A stretch of DNA of 13,590 nt, taken from assembly GCA_017615375.1 (NCBI GenBank), contig JAGAAH010000083.1, positions 1 through 13,590 on the forward strand. The letters are read 5' to 3'. The position numbers were made by a program, and so were the translations under genes. Below the pieces are notes generated by a model. It saw nothing but the letters and a program-made list of their open reading frames with translations. It made no database searches and was not told where the DNA came from. This document shows positions 5,967 through 12,655 of the stretch, in pieces. Source of the stretch: Lachnospiraceae bacterium. Its GTDB lineage: Bacteria; Bacillota; Clostridia; Lachnospirales; Lachnospiraceae. How positions within the stretch are numbered: position 1 is the stretch's first letter; the number at the start of each line of letters is the position of its first letter.

Positions 5967-7150
5967 TGTTTAAAGCAGCATGGACAATTGCGAAGAAAGA
6001 ATTCCATCATTTCTTCGGTGACAAGAGATTATTCTTCTCGGTTGTAGTACTTCCGGGACTTATTATGTACCTTATGTATACATTTATGGGCCAGTTCTTC
6101 ACATCGGCATTTACGTCGGATGAGAAGTATGTGCCTGTATTCTACTGCGTAGATGCACCGGAATCCGCAAAGGCAATCTTCGACAATATGGATTGTACCG
6201 TAACATATATGGATGCGGATACGGATATTGAGCCGTATGTTACCATGATAAGCGACAAAGCGCTTGATTTACTCATCGTATATTCACCGAATTTCGACGA
6301 AGAAGTTGCGGCATATGACGCGACTTCCGGGGTAAAAGCGCCTCAGATAGAAGTTTACTATAATTCTTCGAATACAGAGTCGTCGACATATTATAACGTC
6401 GTATCCGAGCTTTATGCAGGATATGAAGCGACAATGACCAATAAGTTTGACCTTAACGGCGATGTGAGTAAGCAGTATGATCAGGCAACAGATGAGGATA
6501 TGTTTGCGTCCGTTATGGGCGGCCTTATTCCGATGCTTCTTATAATGATGATGACATCATCATGTATGAGCTTAACCGGTGATGCGATTGCGGGCGAGAA
6601 AGAGCGCGGAACAATAGCGACACTTCTTGCAACACCTGTATCAAGAACATCAATCGCAATAGGAAAGATATTAAGTATATCTTTGATGGCGCTTATGAGT
6701 GCGGCCGTTACATGTACTGCGCTTATGGCATCACTTCCTAAACTTGTTGCCGGAATGGGCGACGTAAACATTGCCAATATGCTCGGCGTAACCGACTATA
6801 TCGTGCTTTTTGCGGTAGTTATAACTACACAGTTGATGATAGTGTCTATTTTCTCTGTTATCTCCGCTATTGCAAAAACAATTAAGGAGGCAGGAGGATA
6901 TTCCACTCCAATCTATATAGTATCGATGCTTGTGGCTATGTATGCAGGTTATATCGGGGCACGCAAAAACCTTTATATGTTCACAATTCCAATATACAAT
7001 TCTGCTATGATACTAACCGAGATGTTTGGTTCGGGTTATGAAATTGCACAGGTAGGACTTACATGTGCGACCAATGTGTTGATAGCGGTTATATGCGTAT
7101 ATATCTTAACCAGACTCTTTAACAGCGAAAAGGTAATGTTCTCAAAATAG
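5966..7150 (+). CDS. ABC-2 type permease, NatB-like
   Basis: 394 residues. The start ATG 5966-5968 shares one base with the ATPase stop, and GGGAGG (5951-5956) lies just upstream. The layout is classic for this family: one N-terminal membrane helix (about 24-45, SVVVLPGLIMYLMY), a large extracytoplasmic domain (about 50-180), then about five helices. These include GGLIPMLLIMMMTSSCMSL, ILSISLMALMSAAVTCTALM, YIVLFAVVITTQLMIVSIF, PIYIVSMLVAMYAGYIG and CATNVLIAVICVYILTRLF. The cytoplasmic coupling segment GEKERGTIATLLATPVSR after the second helix is the conserved ABC-2 motif that contacts the ATPase. It is expected to dimerise and pair with the product of the preceding gene. Substrate unknown; Na+ export is the family precedent. 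The flavin reductase gene starts 10 bases after its stop. Confidence 0.88.
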   Translation: MFKAAWTIAKKEFHHFFGDKRLFFSVVVLPGLIMYLMYTFMGQFFTSAFTSDEKYVPVFYCVDAPESAKAIFDNMDCTVTYMDADTDIEPYVTMISDKALDLLIVYSPNFDEEVAAYDATSGVKAPQIEVYYNSSNTESSTYYNVVSELYAGYEATMTNKFDLNGDVSKQYDQATDEDMFASVMGGLIPMLLIMMMTSSCMSLTGDAIAGEKERGTIATLLATPVSRTSIAIGKILSISLMALMSAAVTCTALMASLPKLVAGMGDVNIANMLGVTDYIVLFAVVITTQLMIVSIFSVISAIAKTIKEAGGYSTPIYIVSMLVAMYAGYIGARKNLYMFTIPIYNSAMILTEMFGSGYEIAQVGLTCATNVLIAVICVYILTRLFNSEKVMFSK

Positions 7151-7160
7151 GAGGAGATTT

Positions 7161-7676
7161 ATGCATACATTTCAGGATATGCCGGCGGAATTAATAGAAA
7201 GAGATCCTTTTACTGATTTTGGTGTCGATGGAGCGCTTCTTACATCAGGTGTAGGCGAGCGTGTTAATGCGATGACGATTACGTGGGGAACCATGGGAGT
7301 TCTCTTTAATATGAATGTTGTTACCGTATTCGTTGAAGATTCGAGATATACCAAGGAACTTATGGACTGGTCCGGTGTATTTTCCATAAGCTTCTTTGAA
7401 GGTAAGCAGAAGAGTTTGCTTAAGTACTTCGATAAGGTATCCGGAAGAAGAGAGAATAAGTTTGCGACTTCCGGTCTTACGGTTAATGAGCATAAGGGAA
7501 TTCCGTTTGTTGATGACTGCTCTTTTGCCATAGTATGCAGACTTGTATGCAGAACCAAGATTAAGGAAGAAGATATAATCGATTCCGATGTTATTGCAAA
7601 GCTATACAGCGGTGATAACAAGGGCAATACCCATACAATGTATGTTGGCGAGATTGTTGATTTCCTTGCAAGATAA
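7161..7676 (+). CDS. flavin reductase-like FMN-binding split-barrel protein
   Basis: 171 residues; ATG 7161 follows AGGAGGAG (7149-7156). The segment RVNAMTITWGTMG, then TVFVEDSRYTKELMD and FSISFFEG, is the pattern of the flavin reductase-like (DIM6/NTAB) family. These are small FMN-binding split beta-barrels that act as dimers, often as NAD(P)H:flavin reductases or as proteins of unknown redox role in anaerobes. It has Cys residues near the C-terminal half (DDCSFAIVCRLVCR), and no membrane segment or signal peptide. It is only 10 bases downstream of the ABC permease and is followed by a hairpin, so it is the last gene of that transcript. A functional tie between exporter and flavoprotein is not evident. 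The fold is well supported; the reaction is not. Confidence 0.82.
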   Translation: MHTFQDMPAELIERDPFTDFGVDGALLTSGVGERVNAMTITWGTMGVLFNMNVVTVFVEDSRYTKELMDWSGVFSISFFEGKQKSLLKYFDKVSGRRENKFATSGLTVNEHKGIPFVDDCSFAIVCRLVCRTKIKEEDIIDSDVIAKLYSGDNKGNTHTMYVGEIVDFLAR

Positions 7677-7694
7677 TTTAATAAGAATCTTTTT

Positions 7695-7724
7695 AAAGCC
7701 TTCCCGATTATCGGGGAGGCTTTA
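7695..7724. terminator. hairpin after the ABC/flavoprotein operon
   Basis: AAAGCCTTCCCGA (7695-7707) pairs with TCGGGGAGGCTTT (7711-7723) over a TTA loop: 13 pairs with one G-T. The downstream T tract on the + strand is short (CTTTAATT). The upstream flank TTTTT (7690-7694) pairs poorly into the stem. The stem is strong, so it is called a terminator, but the weak T tail means efficiency is uncertain. The next promoter (TTGACA 7726) starts two bases after it. Confidence 0.7.
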
Positions 7725-7725
7725 A

Positions 7726-7754
7726 TTGACAGATAAGATGCGCTTTAATATAAT
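7726..7754 (+). promoter_or_regulatory. perfect sigma-A type promoter for the TPR lipoprotein-hflX operon
   Basis: TTGACA (7726-7731), a spacer of exactly 17 bases, and TATAAT (7749-7754) match the housekeeping consensus at all 12 positions. The predicted start of transcription is near 7761, giving a leader of about 20 nt. No operator-like repeat is visible beside it, so expression is probably high and constitutive. Confidence 0.9.
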
Positions 7755-7781
7755 TAAATGTAGTTAAAAAAGGTGGTTAAT

Positions 7782-8786
7782 TTGGCAATGATTTTTGATA
7801 GATTAGGCAAAAAGCTCATTACGGCTATGTCATGTGTGATTTTAATATCGGTTCTTCTTACGGGTTGTACGTTACCTAACCCTCGTGAGAAGGATGAATT
7901 GTCATATAGAACTGCCGGAATTAAGCAGATGAATAAGGGCGATTATAATCAGGCGTTAAGTGCTTTTCAAAAAGCGCTGGATAACAGTAACGGCCGTATA
8001 TCTGATGTAGAGCTTGATATATGCTACTATAAAGCTTACTGCTTAATCAGAGTCGGAAAGAACGAAGAAGCTCTTTCAGTATATGATGCGATAATCGATT
8101 ATGATAAGAATGCGTCTGAAGCTTATCTTTTGAGAGGACATCTTTATGCAGCGCTTGATGATAAAGATGCAGCTTTAAAGGATTATAATAAGGCTATCTC
8201 GCTTAATCCGAGAAGTTATTCGTACTGTCTTGCGGCATATCAGAACCTTATGTATGCCGGTGATATCAACGAAGCGGAAGATTACTTGCGAACGGGCCTT
8301 GAAATTAAAGCCGGAACGGCAGAGGAATACTGCTATCAGGGGCGCTTTTATCTATTATTAAAGGAATATGATGCGGCGAAGCTTGTCCTTAGCAAAGCCA
8401 TGAATGAAGGTTCTGAAGAAGCCAAGTTATATATGGCTGCAGCGCTTCGCGAAATGGGACAGGAAGAGCAGGCATATGGTATATATGAGAATTACGTTAA
8501 AAGCCACAATGACGATGCTGAAGCTTTATATCAGATAGTTTCCATACTTACGGAGACGGGAGAGTACGAGAAGGCAATAAGCTATGCGGATGCGGCTATT
8601 GATGCTGCAAAGAACGACAATGAAAAGAAGAAACTTATGGAGAATAAGATATACTGCCTCGAGAAGTTATATATGTATAAAGAGGCAATCAATGCCGTAA
8701 GAACCTATCTTAAGTCTTATCCGGACGATCAGGTAATGGCGAAAGAATTGATATTCCTTAATTCGCGAATCGGTTCATCGAAGTAA
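7782..8786 (+). CDS. TPR-repeat lipoprotein
   Basis: The frame is open from a GTG at 7773, but AGGTGG (7771-7776) overlaps that codon and lies 5 bases before TTG 7782, so TTG is the chosen start (334 residues). ATG 7788 is also possible. The N-terminus is a lipoprotein signal: basic GKK, a hydrophobic stretch LITAMSCVILISVLL, then the lipobox LTGC with the lipidated Cys at residue 29. The mature part is a run of TPRs, for example YNQALSAFQKALDNSN, EAYLLRGHLYAALDDKDAALKDYNKAISLNP and EYEKAISYADAAIDAA. It should be anchored to the outer face of the membrane and act as a protein-binding scaffold. It is first in an operon with hflX, 14 bases apart, behind a consensus promoter. The partner is unknown. 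Confidence 0.85.
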   Translation: MAMIFDRLGKKLITAMSCVILISVLLTGCTLPNPREKDELSYRTAGIKQMNKGDYNQALSAFQKALDNSNGRISDVELDICYYKAYCLIRVGKNEEALSVYDAIIDYDKNASEAYLLRGHLYAALDDKDAALKDYNKAISLNPRSYSYCLAAYQNLMYAGDINEAEDYLRTGLEIKAGTAEEYCYQGRFYLLLKEYDAAKLVLSKAMNEGSEEAKLYMAAALREMGQEEQAYGIYENYVKSHNDDAEALYQIVSILTETGEYEKAISYADAAIDAAKNDNEKKKLMENKIYCLEKLYMYKEAINAVRTYLKSYPDDQVMAKELIFLNSRIGSSK

Positions 8787-8800
8787 TCGGGGGTGAAAGC

Positions 8801-10042
8801 TTGGGTACACTATATGAAAACGCAGTTAAAGAGGAGAGAGTAATCTTGGTTGCCGTCTGTCAGGAAGAGGGCGACGATACAATGGATTCGGTAGAAGAGC
8901 TTGCGGATCTTTGCAAGACTGCCGGAGCAACGGTTGTGGGCAGGGTTATTCAGAACAGAGAGCAGCCACACCCGGGTTATTATGTGGGTACGGGCAAATT
9001 GGACGAGATCAGACAGATGATTGCGATTTACGATGCAACCGGAATTGTCTGTGATGACGAATTAAGCCCTGCACAGATTAAGAATCTGGAGAATGAATTA
9101 CATGTGGCAATCCTTGACAGAACCCTTGTAATACTCGATATCTTTGCAAAAAGAGCAACAACGAGCGAAGGCAAGATTCAGGTTGAACTTGCACAGCTTC
9201 GATATAGAGCCACGAGACTTGTGGGACTTGGAAAGACGCTTTCGCGTCAAGGCGGCGGAATCGGTACGAGAGGTCCCGGAGAGAAAAAGCTCGAAGTCGA
9301 CAGACGTACGATTAAGACGAGAATCTCGCAGCTTAAGGCGGAACTTGCGGATATTACGCGACATAGAGAGATAACGAGAAAGCAACGAGAGTGCTCACAC
9401 ACCAAAGTTGCAGCAATCGTAGGTTATACGAATGCCGGAAAGTCGACATTGCTTAACCACATGACCAAGGCAGAAGTACTTGAAGAGGATATGCTTTTTG
9501 CCACACTCGATCCTACGACAAGAGCTTTGACACTTACCGACGGTCAGGAAATTATGCTTACCGATACGGTAGGTTTCATAAGAAAGCTACCACATCATCT
9601 TGTGGAGGCGTTTAAGAGCACGCTTGAAGAAGCAAAGTATGCGGACTATATCATACATGTTGTGGATGCATCCAATCCTCAGATGGGAAAGCAGATGAAG
9701 ATAGTCTACGATACTTTGGACAGTCTTGGCGTTAAGGATAAGAAAATTCTTACCCTTTTCAACAAACAGGATTTGGTGGTAGAAGATGAGATACTAAAGG
9801 ACATCAAAGCCGATAAAACCTTGAGAATAGAGGCCAAACACGACATTGGTCTGGAAGCTGTCAAGGAGGTTTTGGAGGAGTTCTTGCGTTCGGAAAAAGT
9901 TCTTATCGAAAAAGTATTTCACTACGAAGATGCAGGTAAGATTCAATTAATTCGCAAGTATGGGGAATTATTGATTGAAGAATATCGAGAAGACGGCATT
10001 TATGTTAAGGCTTACGTACCGGCCGAAATGTACAACATATAG
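8801..10042 (+). CDS. hflX: GTPase HflX, ribosome-associated
   Basis: 413 residues, the usual HflX length. The start is TTG 8801, supported by GGGGGTG (8789-8795) and by the family N-terminus VILVAVCQEEGDDTMDSVEEL. The HflX N-terminal domain (about 10-190) includes HPGYYVGTGKLDEI, and the conserved linker contains RGPGEKKLEVDRR. The G domain has G1 GYTNAGKS (208-215), G3 DTVGF (255-259) and G4 NKQD (321-324). A short C-terminal domain follows. HflX binds the 50S E-site region, splits stalled 70S ribosomes under heat or antibiotic stress, and hydrolyses GTP and ATP. It is second in the operon with the TPR lipoprotein. No obvious terminator follows, so readthrough toward nrdD is possible. The identification is firm. 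Confidence 0.95.
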   Translation: MGTLYENAVKEERVILVAVCQEEGDDTMDSVEELADLCKTAGATVVGRVIQNREQPHPGYYVGTGKLDEIRQMIAIYDATGIVCDDELSPAQIKNLENELHVAILDRTLVILDIFAKRATTSEGKIQVELAQLRYRATRLVGLGKTLSRQGGGIGTRGPGEKKLEVDRRTIKTRISQLKAELADITRHREITRKQRECSHTKVAAIVGYTNAGKSTLLNHMTKAEVLEEDMLFATLDPTTRALTLTDGQEIMLTDTVGFIRKLPHHLVEAFKSTLEEAKYADYIIHVVDASNPQMGKQMKIVYDTLDSLGVKDKKILTLFNKQDLVVEDEILKDIKADKTLRIEAKHDIGLEAVKEVLEEFLRSEKVLIEKVFHYEDAGKIQLIRKYGELLIEEYREDGIYVKAYVPAEMYNI

Positions 10043-10060
10043 AAAATGCATTTTATTGTT

Positions 10061-10120
10061 TTACTAGATATTGTGTTTTTGCTATTGACACCTTGGGGTC
10101 ACTTTGCTAATATATAGATA
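10061..10120 (+). promoter_or_regulatory. nrdD promoter with NrdR-box-like sites
   Basis: TTGACA (10085-10090), 17 bases, then TAATAT (10108-10113) with a TG extension (10105-10106) makes a good promoter. TTACTAGATATTGTGT (10061-10076) matches the NrdR box ACACWATATATWGTGT at 13 of 16. A second partial site, AATATATAG (10109-10117), matches the central nine positions but not the flanks, and overlaps the -10. The sites are 44 bp apart start to start. NrdR is the ATP/dATP-sensing repressor of ribonucleotide reductase genes, so regulation by NrdR is likely. Confidence 0.65.
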
Positions 10121-10130
10121 TAACGGCAAA

Positions 10131-10177
10131 GGACCTTAAGGGTGTTTTTTTATTTACCCCAAAATGTAGTGCGGTCC
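10131..10177 (+). other. nrdD leader fold with T7 tract
   Basis: GGACC (10131-10135) can pair with GGTCC (10173-10177). Inside, GGGT (10140-10143) can pair with ACCC (10156-10159) across a loop that contains a T7 tract (10145-10151). A short ACC-TTAAG-GGT hairpin directly before the T-run is a weak terminator-like alternative. This lies inside the predicted leader of about 80 nt. Pairing is short, and a regulatory role is speculative. Confidence 0.3.
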
Positions 10178-10199
10178 GGTATGAAAGGAAAGAAAGTTT

Positions 10200-12584
10200 A
10201 TGTTTGAAGTCGTAAAGAGAGATGGCCAGGTTGTAGATTTTACTATAGTTAAGATAAAAGACGCAATCGCCAAAGCTTTTACCGCAACAGGTAAGGAGTA
10301 TAATGATGATATCATCGATATGCTTTGCTTAAGAGTTACTGCAAACTTCCAGGCAAAGATCGAGAACGGACAGATTCATGTGGAGGAGATTCAGGATAGC
10401 GTAGAAACTGTTCTTGAGCAGTCGGGATATACCGATGTTGCCAAGGCATATATTCTCTATCGTAAGCAGAGAGAGAAAATGCGTAATATGAAGTCCACAA
10501 TCCTTGACTATAAGGAAATCGTTAATTCCTATGTTAAAGTTGAGGACTGGAGAGTTAAGGAGAACTCCACCGTTACATATTCCGTTGGAGGTCTTATCCT
10601 TTCCAACTCGGGTGCGGTTACGGCAAATTATTGGTTATCCGAGATTTACGATCAGGAAATTGCCGACGCTCATAGAAATGCAGATATTCATCTTCATGAT
10701 CTTTCAATGCTTACAGGCTATTGTGCAGGATGGTCTTTAAAGCAGTTAATTAAAGAAGGCCTCGGCGGAATCCCGGGCAAGATTACATCATCACCGGCCA
10801 GACATCTTTCAGTACTTTGCAACCAGATGGTTAACTTTCTTGGAATTATGCAGAATGAGTGGGCAGGAGCTCAGGCATTCTCATCATTCGATACATACCT
10901 TGCACCATTCGTTAAGGTAGATAATTTATCATATTATGATGTTAAGAAGTGCATCGAGTCATTTGTATACGGTGTTAACACACCAAGCAGATGGGGTACT
11001 CAGGCACCATTCTCCAATATTACACTTGACTGGACAGTTCCGAACGATTTGGCAGAATTAAATGCTATCGTCGGTGGCGAAGAGATGGACTTCAAGTATA
11101 AGGATTGTAAGGAAGAGATGGACATGATTAACCGTGCATTCCTCGAGACAATGATTGAGGGCGATGCTAACGGACGTGGATTCCAGTATCCGATTCCTAC
11201 ATATTCCATTACCAGCAACTTTGACTGGTCAGATACAGAAAATAACCGTCTTTTATTTGAAATGACATCCAAGTACGGCACACCGTACTTCAGCAACTAT
11301 ATTAACTCCGACATGGAGCCTTCAGATGTTCGTTCCATGTGCTGCCGTCTTAGACTCGATCTTCGTGAACTTCGTAAGAAGTCCGGCGGATTCTTCGGAG
11401 CAGGCGAATCTACAGGTTCAATCGGTGTTGTTACCATTAACTTACCGAGAATCGCTTATCTTGCAACGGATGTTAACGATTTCTATAAGAGACTTGACTA
11501 TATGATGGACCTTTCGGCACGTTCTCTTAAGATTAAGAGAGGTGTTGTAAGCAAGCTTCTTGATGAAGGATTATATCCTTACACAAGAAGATACCTCGGA
11601 ACATTTGATAACCACTTCTCTACAATCGGTCTTGTAGGTATGAACGAAGTAGGTCTTAATGCAAAGTGGTTACAGAAGGATCTTTCTCATGAAGAGACTC
11701 AGAAATTTGCTCAGGATGTTCTTAATCATATGAGAGAAAGACTTTCCGATTATCAGGAATTATACGGAGATCTTTATAACCTTGAGGCAACTCCGGCAGA
11801 GAGTACGGCTTATCGTCTTGCAAAGCATGACAGAAAGCGCTTCCCGGATATTAAGACAGCAGGCAAGGAAGGCGATGTACCGTTCTATACCAACAGCTCA
11901 CACTTACCGGTTGAGTACACGGATGACATCTTTACAGCACTTGATATTCAGGATGACCTTCAGACACTTTATACATCAGGTACAGTATTCCATGCATTCC
12001 TTGGAGAAAAGCTCCCTGATTGGAAGGCAGCTGCAAACCTTGTACGTAAGATTGCAGAGAATTACAAGTTACCTTACTATACATTGTCACCAATCTATTC
12101 AATCTGTAAAGAGCATGGATATCTTGCAGGCGAGCACTTTACATGTCCTCATTGCGGAGCACAGGCTGAGGTATACAGCCGTATTACGGGCTACTACAGA
12201 CCTGTTCAGAACTGGAACGATGGTAAAGCTCAGGAATACAAGAACAGAAAGATTTACAGAAACCTTGAATATAAGGGAACCAAGACTCAGGCTACAGCAC
12301 CTAAGTTAGTTACAATTACAGAGAACGATGTACAGATTCAGGATGAAGAGGTAGTAAGATATCTTTTCACAACCAAGACATGTCCTAATTGTGCACTTGC
12401 AAAGGAAACATTAAAGGACGTTAAGTATGTGCTTATCGATGCAGAAGAGAATGTAGAATTGGCACGTAAATACGGAGTTATGCAGGCACCGACACTTATA
12501 GTTATCGAAGGCCAGCAGGCAACCAAGTACGTCAATGCTTCCAATATCGCAAGATACGTAGAGGAGCAGTTGGTAAGACAGTAA
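10200..12584 (+). CDS. nrdD: anaerobic ribonucleoside-triphosphate reductase NrdD, with C-terminal redoxin-like domain
   Basis: 794 residues; ATG 10200 follows AAAGGA (10184-10189). Residues about 2-95 are an ATP cone (VVKRDGQVVDF, then the allosteric helix region). The catalytic barrel includes SMCCRLRLDLREL, with C381/C382 supplying the active thiyl Cys, and GSIGVVTINLPR. The zinc region has C636 and C649/C652 (CKEHG...CPHC). The glycyl radical is G664 in SRITGYYRPV. Usual class III enzymes end about 25-35 residues after this Gly. Here 130 residues follow, and about 715-794 form a thioredoxin/glutaredoxin-like domain with C728-P-N-C731 and the cis-Pro P764 (QAPTLIV). The enzyme reduces NTPs to dNTPs without oxygen. 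The CCRLRLDL style fits the redoxin-using (NrdD2, Thermotoga-like) group rather than formate-using NrdD1, and the fused domain may be its own reductant. The activase gene nrdG is not adjacent. Confidence 0.95.
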   Translation: MFEVVKRDGQVVDFTIVKIKDAIAKAFTATGKEYNDDIIDMLCLRVTANFQAKIENGQIHVEEIQDSVETVLEQSGYTDVAKAYILYRKQREKMRNMKSTILDYKEIVNSYVKVEDWRVKENSTVTYSVGGLILSNSGAVTANYWLSEIYDQEIADAHRNADIHLHDLSMLTGYCAGWSLKQLIKEGLGGIPGKITSSPARHLSVLCNQMVNFLGIMQNEWAGAQAFSSFDTYLAPFVKVDNLSYYDVKKCIESFVYGVNTPSRWGTQAPFSNITLDWTVPNDLAELNAIVGGEEMDFKYKDCKEEMDMINRAFLETMIEGDANGRGFQYPIPTYSITSNFDWSDTENNRLLFEMTSKYGTPYFSNYINSDMEPSDVRSMCCRLRLDLRELRKKSGGFFGAGESTGSIGVVTINLPRIAYLATDVNDFYKRLDYMMDLSARSLKIKRGVVSKLLDEGLYPYTRRYLGTFDNHFSTIGLVGMNEVGLNAKWLQKDLSHEETQKFAQDVLNHMRERLSDYQELYGDLYNLEATPAESTAYRLAKHDRKRFPDIKTAGKEGDVPFYTNSSHLPVEYTDDIFTALDIQDDLQTLYTSGTVFHAFLGEKLPDWKAAANLVRKIAENYKLPYYTLSPIYSICKEHGYLAGEHFTCPHCGAQAEVYSRITGYYRPVQNWNDGKAQEYKNRKIYRNLEYKGTKTQATAPKLVTITENDVQIQDEEVVRYLFTTKTCPNCALAKETLKDVKYVLIDAEENVELARKYGVMQAPTLIVIEGQQATKYVNASNIARYVEEQLVRQ

Positions 12585-12595
12585 TTAAGATATTG

Positions 12596-12630
12596 ATAGG
12601 GTTGCGCATGGCGCGCAGCCCTATTTTTCT
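12596..12630 (+). terminator. strong intrinsic terminator between nrdD and pyrC
   Basis: ATAGGGTTGCGC (12596-12607) pairs with GCGCAGCCCTAT (12613-12624) over a 5-nt loop: 12 pairs with one G-T. TTTTT ends at 12628. It starts 11 bases after the nrdD stop and leaves only about 27 bases before the pyrC start. Confidence 0.92.
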
Positions 12631-12655
12631 ATATAAAATTGCGGAGGATTAAAAA

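Noticed and set aside
10181..10207. Leader peptide ORF MKGKKVYV overlapping the nrdD start
   Set aside because: No ribosome site upstream of its ATG; the overlap with nrdD looks accidental.
11782..12309. 175-residue + frame inside nrdD
   Set aside because: Out-of-frame shadow within a well-conserved enzyme, including the zinc and glycyl radical region; composition is Arg/Gln-rich nonsense.
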